A program made the translations under genes and the position numbers. The notes beneath the pieces were generated by a model. The model ran no database searches. It saw only the letters and a program-made list of their open reading frames with translations, and was not told the DNA's origin. This document shows positions 31,990 to 42,494 of a stretch of DNA of 64,000 nucleotides, one piece after another (positions within the stretch are counted from its first letter, which is position 1; each line of letters begins with the position of its first letter). Source of the stretch: Smallanthus sonchifolius (taxonomy: Eukaryota > Streptophyta > Magnoliopsida > Asterales > Asteraceae); NCBI GenBank assembly GCA_023525975.1, contig CM042022.1, positions 25,717,001 to 25,781,000 of the forward strand, written 5' to 3'.

Positions 31990-34713
31990 TTCGCTTCAAC
32001 TTTGATTCTTTTGGATTCCAGCTCCTGCAACCTCTTCTTGGTAACCTTGGCTTCAGCTTCCATCGAGAGACATCGAGCCACAACTCTCATGTACAACTTG
32101 GCTTCATTCTTGATCAACATATTCATATCACACTAAATAGTATTATACTAAAGAATCTTCAAATCTTCATCATCAAAACTGAATAACTCCATATGATCGA
32201 ATATTTTGAATTCAGGAATATCTCGTTGTAGAATCACAACCTCATGAGTCTTGCTATCATAATACCAACGATCAAAATCCTTTATAAAGCTTTCTCTTCT
32301 TTCTGGAATATACATTGTTGTCACTGTGTCAGCTGGTTTAACAATGTACTTGTACATCCTTTGACCTGTCATTCTGTCTCTCTTGTTTATCTTGACACAC
32401 TTAGGAATCTGTGGTTGAAATGTTGTAAACTTGTCTTGACCACACTCATTCCTTAGAAATACCTCAAAATATGATGCACCATTGTTGTTTTAAGAATTAA
32501 TTAAGTCAAGATGACTCAATTCACGGACATCCCATCTTGGTAACGAATGCAACTTGTGACATGTTTCAAAATATTGTATGTCTCCCTCAACCCTCTTAAC
32601 CACGTACATCTTCTTGTCACTGTCATACTTCCAACCAAGTATCTGACCAGTCAATGCTTTCTTAGGATTTCTAATCTTCTGTGTAATTTGTTCAACAATT
32701 GACGGTTTCTCATCTTTCTTCCACCACAAGCTTTTATCAATCACATTTTGTTTTGAAGTATCATCTGGTTGATCTTTATCTTTATTGCTTTCTTCAGTTG
32801 GAACCTCAAAAGGAATTCTATCATCAAGAATCCTATCAAACTTTCCAATCACTGTCCCATCACCTTCAGCATAAGTTTGCTTCTTTTCATACTCATACTT
32901 ATCATAATCTTTATTTGATTGACCTTCATCATCTGACTCTTGATCATTTGAACCATCACCAAGATTACCAGCACCATCACTACTACTACTATCATCTTCA
33001 TCAGATGGTTCATCGTCATTCTTCTTTATACCAGTGATTATAACGTCATCTTCTTCTTCTTCTTTCTCCTTTTCCTCTTCCTCCTTCTCTTTCTCTCCTT
33101 CATTCTCTTGAATGTTGAGGTTCAGTTGAAGACGCTCCTTCTTGATTATCTTTTACTTGATCATCATTAGGGTTGGGTTGAGGTTCAACAATATTACTTT
33201 GAAACGATAGTCCAAGATGTTTCAACAGATCTTGCACCAAACCTTGAAGCTGATTAATTTGCACTTGTTGTTGATCTAACTGTTCTTGCTTCTTGAGATC
33301 ACGAGCTTTTAGTTCTTTAATATCCCTTGCACTTGCTGCTTCTCTGCTTTAGAGATTTGCAATCTATGTCTTTAACAAACTCACTGTATTTGTTGTTTCT
33401 TGAGTTGCATAGTTAGCAAACTCCTCATCAATCAGATTATAATCTTTCGAAGCCTTAAACTTTGCAGGTTCTGGAATCTCTTTACCTTTTCCTTTGCCAT
33501 TATATCTTTGTGCCATTTTCTTTAAACGCTTCCTTTCAGGATCTTTAAACACAATACCCTTAGACGGAGGAGGTCTAGAAGGCACGGTCTTATCAAGTTC
33601 AGGTTCCTTTCTTTTGGTTGGAGTCTTTGTTGCTGTTGTTTCTACCACTGGAGTAATCACAACTGTTTCATTCAAAACTCATTCTGGTTCATTCACAACT
33701 TCATTAACAACTTGATCACTACTATTTTCAACAGTCGGTTCACTAACTTCAGGAACTACATTCTCCACTCTTACTTCAAGTACTTGATTACCTTCAGTAG
33801 TTACTGGTTGTTTATCACCTTGAACTTGATTAACTTAACCAGCTCCACCTTCACCATCTTCATCATCACCGTCATTGTCCTCTACTCCACTGCTTAACAA
33901 ATCATCTACTTCATCTTCAACTCCGAAGTCTGGATCTGGATCTTCAACAAGCATATTTAGAAACAACGGAGTAACTTGACCAGTGAATTTGATTTTCTTT
34001 CTAATAGTGTTCATGCTGCTAAAGATAGACTCTAACATATGTTCCAACGGTAACTCTATTCTGCCATTCGGTAGATCAGGCAACAGAGTATTAATTATCA
34101 TTTGAACGAATCTCGGAGATAACAAAAACTTGTTGTTCTGTCTTGGTCCCACAAAATTGTTGATCATAGCTTCAAATATCATTCTTGAAAAGTTGAATCT
34201 TCTATGTGTTGCCAAACAGACTAAAGCTCTCCTGAACACCTCACCAATATGATCAAATGCACCAGTCCTCGGGCCTAAGCAGTGTATAAACACATGCACT
34301 AAATATCTCCATTGCTTACCTAGTAATGTCTTTGTTACTTGCTTTCTCGGGAAATCACCTTCATAGCCCATTGTCAGTATGATACCAGACACCCTTGTAT
34401 AGTTCAATCTAAAAGGAAAATCGGCAGTATCTCTAAAGTTCAGCACTTCCCTTATTACTTGTTCAGTAACTTTAATCTTCTTGCCACCCACTGTGCTTTC
34501 AATCCATATGTCTTTGTTCACATGCTTATATACGACATTTTCCCAAAACTCTCTAACTTGAGTTTCATACACAGTAACTTGAGTAGAAATGGCTGTTAAA
34601 ATCCTTGATTTATTTAGAAACCTGACAATCTCTTCATAACCTCTTGATTTCCTGCTGCTTGCTGTCAAACATGCACATATGTTGTGCCTAGCCTCGAACT
34701 TCAGACGATTCAT
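31990..34713 (-). pseudogene. Third ORF of C2 in the env position, interrupted
   Basis: The best part is 292 codons (34713-33835) beginning MNRLKFEARHNIC. It contains VREFWENVVYKHVN, a VIREVLNFRDTADFP segment and WRYLVHVFIHCLGPRTGAF, and ends in acidic repeats. In-frame TAA (33835) and TGA codons interrupt it, but the frame goes on through KRKEPELDKTVPSRPPPSKG. After a shift, a coiled-coil stretch (KKQEQLDQQQVQINQLQ), an acidic linker and a C-terminal part with RMYKYIVKPADTVTTMYIPE follow. From memory, similar proteins occur in Asteraceae genomes next to SIRE pol genes. I see no signal peptide or membrane span, so an envelope role is not supported. It could also act as an accessory nucleic-acid-binding protein; this is unproven. 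Confidence 0.75.
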
Positions 34714-34754
34714 AGATGCTTGAAATACAAATTCAAAAGTTAGAAATTCTAAAA

Positions 34755-35400
34755 AAATTTACAACTCCAAAGATTTCGAAGGAAAACTTCTGCTCGAAAA
34801 ATTTTTCGATCGAAAACTCGAATCTGAACACAATCCCAACTACAAAGATTTCGACCGAAAAATCACGATCAAAACCTTTTTCGATCGAAAACTAATTTCT
34901 GATAAAAATTCCAACTCCAGAGATTTAGACCGAAAACACTTGGTCAAAAACTCATTTCGATCAAAAACCTTTTCGGACGAATCAGAGAGTAACTCTTCAC
35001 TTCCATCCGAGAAAGATTTCGATCCGTTCAACGGACTTTTCGGACCATTCAAACAAAGATTTCAGACAGTTCAAAATCTAAAAATTCTAAGTTTTTGGAT
35101 CTATCCTAAGCTTATCTACAAGTAGAGAAAACGTACCTTGATGTCGGAAAAACTTGATGAAACTACAAATCACGAACACAAAGAAAGATTTTGCACGAAA
35201 ACTCTAGACTTCAAGAAATCAGGATCAAAGCTCGAAAACAATCAACAATGGTGGTGAAACAGATTTCGATCGAATTCCAATATAGACCAACAAAGATTTC
35301 GGACGAAAAACATTTCGAACCTGACTTTTCGGTCGAAAACAATTTCGGACGAACTAGATTTCGCTCAGAACTTTTCGAACGAAAACTTTACACTTATTGA
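34755..35400 (-). repeat. TTTCG-N2-CGAAAA motif swarm between pol and the third ORF of C2
   Basis: In about 650 bp there are some 15 copies or variants of TTTCGATCGAAAA, TTTCGGACGAAAA or TTTCGACCGAAAA, most of them palindromic. No convincing ORF covers them. A smaller cluster lies in the gag leader (58655-58860) and one copy pair in each LTR. Confidence 0.85.
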
Positions 35401-36975
35401 AAATTTTAACTTTTATTCCACAATCCGATTTCAATATCATCAAGACCTGTTCCAAAATGTTTTTGACTATCTTTTATGCACGCTCAACAAACAAATATTC
35501 ACCACATAACACTATATGACACAAGCACACACACAAGAAATATAACATGTAACATTTTCTGTAAGGCCCCAAACCTGGGAGGCCTCAATTGTTGGATTTA
35601 CTCATTCACAAACAGTTCTTAAACTTGATTATTAAATAACGCAGCGGAAAAATACTTTAATAAAACATAACCATTACATTGTTTAACAACGGAAGCGTAA
35701 CATAGTCAATTACATAAACATATCATAATCTAATCATAATGGTATGCCAGTCTTCATGATCAACCGGGTAACTCTTCTCGCTTGCCAAGCATCACCGTCC
35801 ATCATCCATACCTTCCTTAACCTGAATGTGCATACTAAAAAGTCAGCTACGTTGGTGAGTTCTAGTTTTCGTTCGATTTAAGAAATGGTTCATCATTCAA
35901 AACATTCATTAGGGTTTAACATCACGTATAAGAAAACAGGGCCTTTCATTCATCATTGAAAACCTTCAAACATTTTTCCTCATCATAAACACAATGAACG
36001 GATCATTTGTTTAAAACATTTAACATTCATTTAAGTCATACATTACTATCTACAATCTGTATCTTTTTTTAAGCGTCTCTGTGTCCCCAAAGGAACCTTG
36101 CATGTCGTGGGCAACCGTTACGTATCGCCGTCATTGCCACAATACCATACATCCCGTCAATTCCCTTTTGTATTGCCTCCAAGGCTAACTGCACGAGGAC
36201 CGACAATACCCATTCAGTTGCCTCTATGGCTCTCATGTCCATAGACCGACAACCTCCATCGACGGCTATGGCTCACGGCCATAACACCGTCGAATCATAA
36301 TTTAACCTTACATAGGGTCACGTTAACCCCTGAGTAACCGTCGTTACTCCCTACCAGTTGTACAACATCAAACCATTGGCAGGCCACCAAGACACTGCCC
36401 CTGTTGCTCTTATGGCAACTATGGCTCGCTGTCCATAATCTACCACAAGGCTGGGAATTGCATTCCCAGACTTCATTCGTCAATTCCCTTCATTCGACAA
36501 ATTAGATTTGTAATGACTTCTTTAAAACCTTTGCCCTTTTTATTTTCTTTTCATAAAACCTTTCATTCATTTTTGAAACCCTTTATCTTTAGTTTAAACC
36601 ATTTCTTTATAAACATTTCGTTCGTAAACAATCCATTCATAAAACTTTCTTTCCATAAACCGTTCATTCCAAATCATTTCATTTCGTAAACATAGTTTCA
36701 TAAGCATCATTTTATAAACATAGTTTCATAAACATCGTTTCGTAAAAACAAACATCATTTCATATGTATGCACACCAGCCCGAAAACATTATATAAAACA
36801 TTTAAAAGAGGGCTTCTAGAACTCACATGATAAGCTAATCCGGGTTGCCCTAAACAAAGGTCCCACTACGTCACTTCCGATCTGAATTTGATAGTTAAAT
36901 ATACATCAAACCCAATCCTGACTCTAACGGTTTAACCATTCTAAACATACTAACTTTACTTAAACAATCTGATGC

Positions 36976-37130
36976 CAGCGCACTTAGCAAGTGCGCAGAC
37001 CCTGCTTCCTGCGTACTTGATAAGTACGCAGGATCCTCTTCCTGCGTACTTGATAAGTATGCAGTGCCCTCTTCCTACATACTTGATAAGTACGCAGGAC
37101 CTGGTCCATGCGTACTTGATAAGTACGCAC
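36976..37130 (-). repeat. Hairpin array, five 33-bp units
   Basis: Units at 36976, 37009, 37042, 37075 and 37108, each a 23-bp palindrome with a GAT or GCA-type loop plus a 10-bp spacer. Some arms carry single changes that weaken pairing (units 3 and 4). Confidence 0.92.
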
Positions 37131-37484
37131 GATCTGCTTCTTCGCAAAACCCTAACTTTCGCATTCAGGTCTGATCACGTCAAGATCCTGAACCTGTTTA
37201 CATTCAAAACGTTCGTCTTCCATTAAGAGACTCAAATCTATGTTTATCTTTCAGTTTTATCCGTGAAAACGTTACTTTTTCACCCAAAACCCGAAAAATC
37301 CAAAAACGAACAAAAACTCAGATTTAGGCCCGATCGTTACCTGAATCTAGTTTCTGATCTGGAGGTTCTTCTCACGAGCTATGGAGCAACACTTTGCTGA
37401 AATCTCGGGTCGATCCGCTAACTTTCTCTCTCTACGGTTTCTCTCTCTAGAACTTGCAAATGAGAGATATGATGGAGGTCTAAG

Positions 37485-37494
37485 CTATTTATAG
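37485..37494 (-). promoter_or_regulatory. TATA box of the 3' LTR
   Basis: Minus strand CTATAAATAG about 104 bp into the LTR; the 5' LTR has the same at 44413-44404. Confidence 0.7.
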
Positions 37495-37598
37495 GGGAGG
37501 CTCCTCTTCCAGCCCGCCGGCCCATCCGGCCCGACCCGACATGCCTCGTTCATTTATTTCATCATTTTAACTGTCGTTTTATTTTTGGGATGTTACAA

Positions 37599-37640
37599 GT
37601 CTACCCCCCTTACAATAGGTTTCGTCCCCGAAATCTATCA
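37599..37640 (-). other. Polypurine tract and conserved stem (nested Tekay-like element)
   Basis: On the minus strand a GTTTCGGGGACGAAACC-like stem is followed by AAGGGGGGTAGAC, next to the LTR, as in the plus-strand copy at 13881-13916; one stem base is changed. Confidence 0.75.
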
Positions 37641-37649
37641 TAAGTTAAA

Positions 37650-39280
37650 TAGATGAGGGTACGACTCCCTCATTTCCTTCTCTGTTTCCCTAGTGGCTTC
37701 CGATCCCTTTCGATGTTTACATTAGACTTTAACCAATTGGATAATCTTATTACGCAAACGCTTATCCTTCTTGTCTAATATAGCCACAGGTTCTTTGATG
37801 TAATTAAGGCTGTTGTCGACCTTGATGTCAGTAAGTGGTACGTGAGCTGATTCATCCGCCAAACACTTTCGCAAGTGCGATACATGGAAGGTAGGATGAA
37901 TCCCACTCAACTCATCAGGCAACTCTAGCCGATAAGCGACTTCACCCACCCGTGCCATTATCCTGAATGGTCCGACGAACCTCGGACTTAACTTCCCTCT
38001 CTTCCTGAATCATATTATTTCCTTCCAGGGTGACACTTTCAACATTACTCTGTCCCCAACATCGAACTCAATAGGCCTTCGTCGTTTATCCGCATAGGAT
38101 TTCTGACGATCTTGTGCGGCCTTCATTCGTGCTTTGATTTGATCAAACCTTTCTAACGTTTCTCTTACTACTTCAAGACTCCCTAATTCCTTTTGTCCAA
38201 TCTCACCCCAACAAATCGGGGTCCTGCATCTCCTCCCATACAACATTTCGTAAGGCGGCATGCCTATCGTCATGTGATAACTATTGTTGTAGGAGAATTC
38301 GGCTAACGGCAGATGACTGTCCCAACTGCCGCCGAAATCGATAATACAAGCACGAAGCATCTCCTCCAATGTCTGAATGGTCCTTTCGGACTGACCTTCC
38401 GTTTGTGGGTGGTAGTCGCCTCGTGAAATCTTTTCCAGAACCTCGATGTGAATCGTGTGTCCCGGTCAGATACGATCGTCAAAGGCATCCCATGTCGTGC
38501 TACTACTTTGTTAATAGATACTTTCGCTAACCTTTCCGACGAGAACGTCTCGCGAATAGGTAGGAAATGAGCACTCTTCGTTAAACGGTCCACAATTACC
38601 CAAATGGTGTCATGACCTTTAGCTGTGCGAGGTAGCTTGGTTATGAAGTCCATGGTAATGTGTTCCCACTTCCATTCTGGTATATCAAGTGGTTGAATCT
38701 TTCATTACGATTTCTGGTGTTCGGCCTTTACTTGTGAGCAAGTCAAGCACTTGCTTACATACTTTGTCACTTCATGCTTCATTCCAGGCCACTAGTATTC
38801 CTTTCTCAGATCTTGGTACATTTTATTAGTGCCGGGATGGATAGAGTACCGAGACTTATGAGCCTCATCCAAGATTTTGGTTCTAAGTTCGCCACCCATA
38901 GGTATCCATACCCGTCCAAAACGTGTCCTAACACCAAGGGTGTTATATTCCAACTTGTCCTATTGGCCAACCATCCTTTCCTTCTTAATGTTTTCTTCCT
39001 TAAGTGCTTCATCTTGAGCTCTTTCAATTTCCCTCATCACATCTGATGTTACCACTAACTAGCAAGCTTTCACTCTAATAGGAGCAGGCACATCCTTTCG
39101 GCTTAGAGCGTCAGCCACCACGTTTGCCTTTCCAGGATGGTATATTATTTCACAATCATAGTCTTTCAACAGTTCCAACCATCGCCTCTGCCTCATATTT
39201 AGTTCCTTTTGTTCGAAGAAGTACTTCTAACTTTTGTGGTCGGATTAAATAGTAAACTTCACCCCGTAAAGGTAGTGCCT
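37650..39280 (-). pseudogene. RNase H end, integrase and chromodomain, decayed
   Basis: RNase H ends with HPGKANVVADALSRKD. Integrase follows, with MDFITKLPRTAKG (first Asp) and VSDRDTRFTSRFW (second Asp). A deletion of about 28 bp near 38416, seen against the plus-strand copy, shifts the frame. The Glu region and GEIGQKELGSLEVV continue in the new frame (38369-38010). The chromodomain starts EEPVAILDKKDKRL but a TAA replaces a codon near 37722, and two Trp positions kept in the other copy read Cys and Arg here. Several more stops fall near 39240 and 38940. Confidence 0.88.
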
Positions 39281-41446
39281 CTAGATTTTCAATGCGAATA
39301 CGAAAGCAGCAAGTTCCAAATCGTGGGTTGGACAATTAGCTTCGTGAGTCTTCAACTGTCGTGACGCATACGTGATCACTCTTCCGCGTTGCATCAACAC
39401 GCATCCCAATCCCTGACCCGAAGCGTCAGAGTATACCACTAAGTCTTCATTGCCCTCGGGAAGGGCCAATATTGGAGCTTGGGTTAGCCTCTTCTTCAAT
39501 TCCTTAAACGCCTCATCTTGGGTCGAACCCCATTCATACTTAACCTCTTTCCGAGTCAACTTTGTCAACGGCGAAGCTATTTTCGAGAAATCCTGGATGA
39601 ATCTCCGATAGTAGCCTGCCAATCCAAAGAAACTACGGATTTCAGTTGGCGTCTTAGGAATATTCCATTCCCTTACCGTCATTATCTTCGCTGGGTCAAC
39701 CATAATGTCGTTCGGGTTAATGACGTGACCTAGGAATTGGACTTCCCTAAGCCAGAACGCGCATTTGGAGAACTTAGCATACAACTTTTCCTTTTTCAGA
39801 GCCTCCAACACCTCCTTTAAGTGACATGCGTCACCCTCATTCCTGGAGTAGATGAGGATATCATCGATGAACACAATTACCTATTGGTCCAGCATCAGTC
39901 GACACACCCTATTCATTAAATCCATGAACGCTGTGGGGGCGTTCGTCAATCCAAAAGACATCACGCGGAACTCGAAATGTCCATAACGCGTGCGAAATGC
40001 GGTTTTTGGTATGTCTTCTTCCCTCACCTTCAACTGATGGTACCCGGATCGAAGGTCAATTTTTGAGAACCAACTTGCGCCCTGTAATTGATCGAACAGG
40101 TCGTCGATCCTTGGTAATGGGTACTTGTTCTTCATCATACGTTTGTTCAACTCGCGATAATCAATACACATTCTCATCGAACCGTCTCTCTTCTTCACAA
40201 ACAACACCGGAGCACCCCACGGCGAGATGCTCGGTTGGATAAATCCCTTCTCAAGTAACTCGTCTAGTTGTGCCATTAACTCTTTCATCTCCACTGGTGC
40301 TAGTCGATATGGAGCCTTAGCCACGGGCTGGGTATCTGGTACTAAGTCGATTCGAAATTCGATCTCTCTGTCGGGTGGTATCCTAGGCAAATCCTCTGGA
40401 AACACCTCCGGGTACTCGCATACCACGGGTACATCGTCTAGCTCCTTCACTTCCTTACACTTGTCAATTACGTACACCAGATAAGCCTCGCATCCGCGCC
40501 TCAAGTAATCTGCTGCCTTAATCATTGAGATGACGTTTGGCATCGGGGCGTCACGATCCCCGAGAACCTCGACTTTGCTACCGTTCGGAGCCTTGAGTCG
40601 GATTATCTTTCGTTTACATATAATTTGTGCTTCATTGGCAGTTAGCCAATCCATTCCTAACACGACATCAAACCCACCCAAAACCATAACAAACAATCTG
40701 ACAGGGAACCTATGACCTTCTATTTTTATCGTGGAGTTGTCAACTACATCGGTCACTCTCGCAGTTCTTCCCTCAGCGGTTTCTACGCTAAAAGCCCTTT
40801 CTAGCTTACTAACAGTGTACTTCACTCGTTTACAGAAAGTCGCAGATATAAAACTCTTACTGGCACCTGAATCAAATAACACAGAAACAAAAGTGTTATC
40901 AAGGATGAACGTACCTGATGCCACGTCAGAGTCTGGCCTGGCTTGGTCTTGCGTCAGTGCGTGCGCACTAGTCTTTGCTCGGGCCGGGCCTTTCCCTTTC
41001 CCGGCTTCACCCATTCTCGGTTTCGGGCATTCCCTACTCAGATGACCGGCATCCCCACAGTTATAGCACTTGAAGTGTTGTGGGCATTCACGGGAGTAGT
41101 GCCCGGTCTTGCCACACTTAAAGCACAAGTTAAATCTCAGTGTACATTCACCTGCATGCTCCCTTCCACACTTCTTACAAACATTTGGCTCATTCACCCG
41201 AGCCCTCTTATCGCGAGTCCCAAACATCCTTCCACCAGTTCGCTTGTTCGAGAAGCTCGGTCTCTTCTTCGGTTCCTCAATGGCAACGACATTCAGTGCC
41301 AGATCATCGAATACCACGCCGCTCAATTCTACTACCGAATCATAGGTCGTAGGGGCGTTTGCCTTAACATAGGTGCGAACCTGGTCCGGCAGCCCTTGAA
41401 TGTAACAGGAAATCTTTCTTTCCTCAATCGTGATAAGGTGTGGCAC
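39281..41446 (-). pseudogene. gag C-terminus, protease, RT and start of RNase H
   Basis: One frame. 521 codons run from gag (SYIQGL-type CYIQGLPDQV) through three zinc knuckles (CKKCGREHAGEC, CFKCGKTGHYSREC, CYNCGDAGHLSREC), protease (FDSGASKSF) and RT up to CRLMLDQ. An in-frame TAG at 39883-39881 follows. The next 197 codons carry the RT catalytic FIDD, FLGHVINP and RNase H with VVYSDASGQGLG. A TAG near 39281 ends it. Unlike the plus-strand copy, gag and pol here share a frame, so gag-pol is made as one reading frame in this family. Confidence 0.92.
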
Positions 41447-41479
41447 CAGACGTTCCAGTTCATTGAATCGAGTTGTGTA

Positions 41480-42162
41480 CTACAGGTGCGTCATGCTCCC
41501 GGCCTTCAAACCCAGAAATTCCCTCTCTACCTTCTCAATCTCGTTCCTTGGGCAGAAATTCTTGATCACCAAAGTTTTCAAGTCAGCCCACATCATCGCA
41601 TCCACAACCTCGCTCCCTTTTGCTTGACGTACACCTTCCCACCAATGGGATGCTTCCTCTCTTAAGGAGTTAGCAGCAAATTTCACAACTTGATCCGTTC
41701 GACATTCGCTCAGAAGAATGGCAGCCTCTATACGAATCACCCAATCAAACGTAGCTACCGCGTCTTTCTTCGCGGTCAAGACTGGCGGGTCACATGCCTT
41801 GAAGGACTTATAGTCGCAACCACGGTTAAGCGGTGCGTTGATTGCCTCAGTGTTCGGGGTATCAACCGTCGTGTTAGACCCACCCGTCCCATTAACCTTC
41901 TTTAATGCTTCTGCCAACAGTCCTGGCAAAGAAACTTTCATCAAGTCTGTGAACTCCCGAGCTATGGCTGCTCTCACTTCTGGTTTGAAAGTGAAAGGTT
42001 GTTCTTCAACCTGTGTCTGCTCGGTTCCATGCACACCAACCGCCGGTTCAGTGTGAACACTTCCTTCTTCACTATACTCTTGGCGTGCAGGGTCCTGCCG
42101 CGACCGCCGTTACGACCACCGGTACGGCCCCCACCACTCCTTCCGTTTCCTCTTCTTGCCAT
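41480..42162 (-). pseudogene. gag N-terminal part of the nested Tekay-like element
   Basis: ATG at 42162 opens MARRGNGRSGGGRTGGR. After about 35 codons a frameshift moves the capsid part (from VHGTEQTQ, about 42034) to another frame. That part has SHWWEGVRQAKG and TLVIKNFCPRNE and stops at TAG 41482-41480, where the plus-strand copy has Gln. Confidence 0.9.
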
Positions 42163-42479
42163 TTTGTTCTATAAGACAAGAATCCAATGTCATCACGCTA
42201 GTTAACAAATAAAATTCAATAAGTACTGTAAGATGTTAATATACACTGGCCATCTGCAATTAACCATTACACTACCTTTCGATTTCTATTTGACCACCTT
42301 TGTGATTCCATCAGAACACAAGTCCTTACCTAACCCTTTCTAAGGCATACTATACATGTAAATATATACTACCTTAATACCTGATGCTGTGGCTCGGGTT
42401 ACCCGTACTGGCATTCGCTTTCGGTCCCATTCACAGTTTAAGTTCAGACACGGGGAGTGTCCGAATCTCTCAAACTATT

Positions 42480-42491
42480 GCTCTGATACCA
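42480..42491 (-). other. Primer binding site, tRNA-iMet type
   Basis: Minus strand TGGTATCAGAGC, three bases from the 5' LTR. Confidence 0.9.
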
Positions 42492-42494
42492 ACT

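Larger units (their letters stand above)
35560..37597 (-). repeat. 3' LTR of the nested Tekay-like element (2038 bp)
   Basis: Plus-strand ends TGTAAGGCCCC and GGATGTTACA. Contains the five-unit hairpin array (36976-37130), a TATA box (37494-37485 on minus), and degenerate CATAAACATTTCGT-like repeats around 36600-36760. Confidence 0.95.

Noticed and set aside
36976..37130. Regular palindromic repeats with constant spacing, CRISPR-like at first sight
   Set aside because: Spacers are 10 bp and repeated, there are no cas genes, and the array is duplicated in both LTRs of a plant retrotransposon.
36972..37226. Open frame with an 11-residue repeat (LPAYLISTQDP type), also at 43907-44161
   Set aside because: It is the 33-bp hairpin array read as protein. 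It lies in the LTR on the strand opposite to the element, and the repeat explains the open frame.
40943..41665. 240-codon plus-strand frame
   Set aside because: Antisense shadow of the Tekay-like gag and zinc knuckles.
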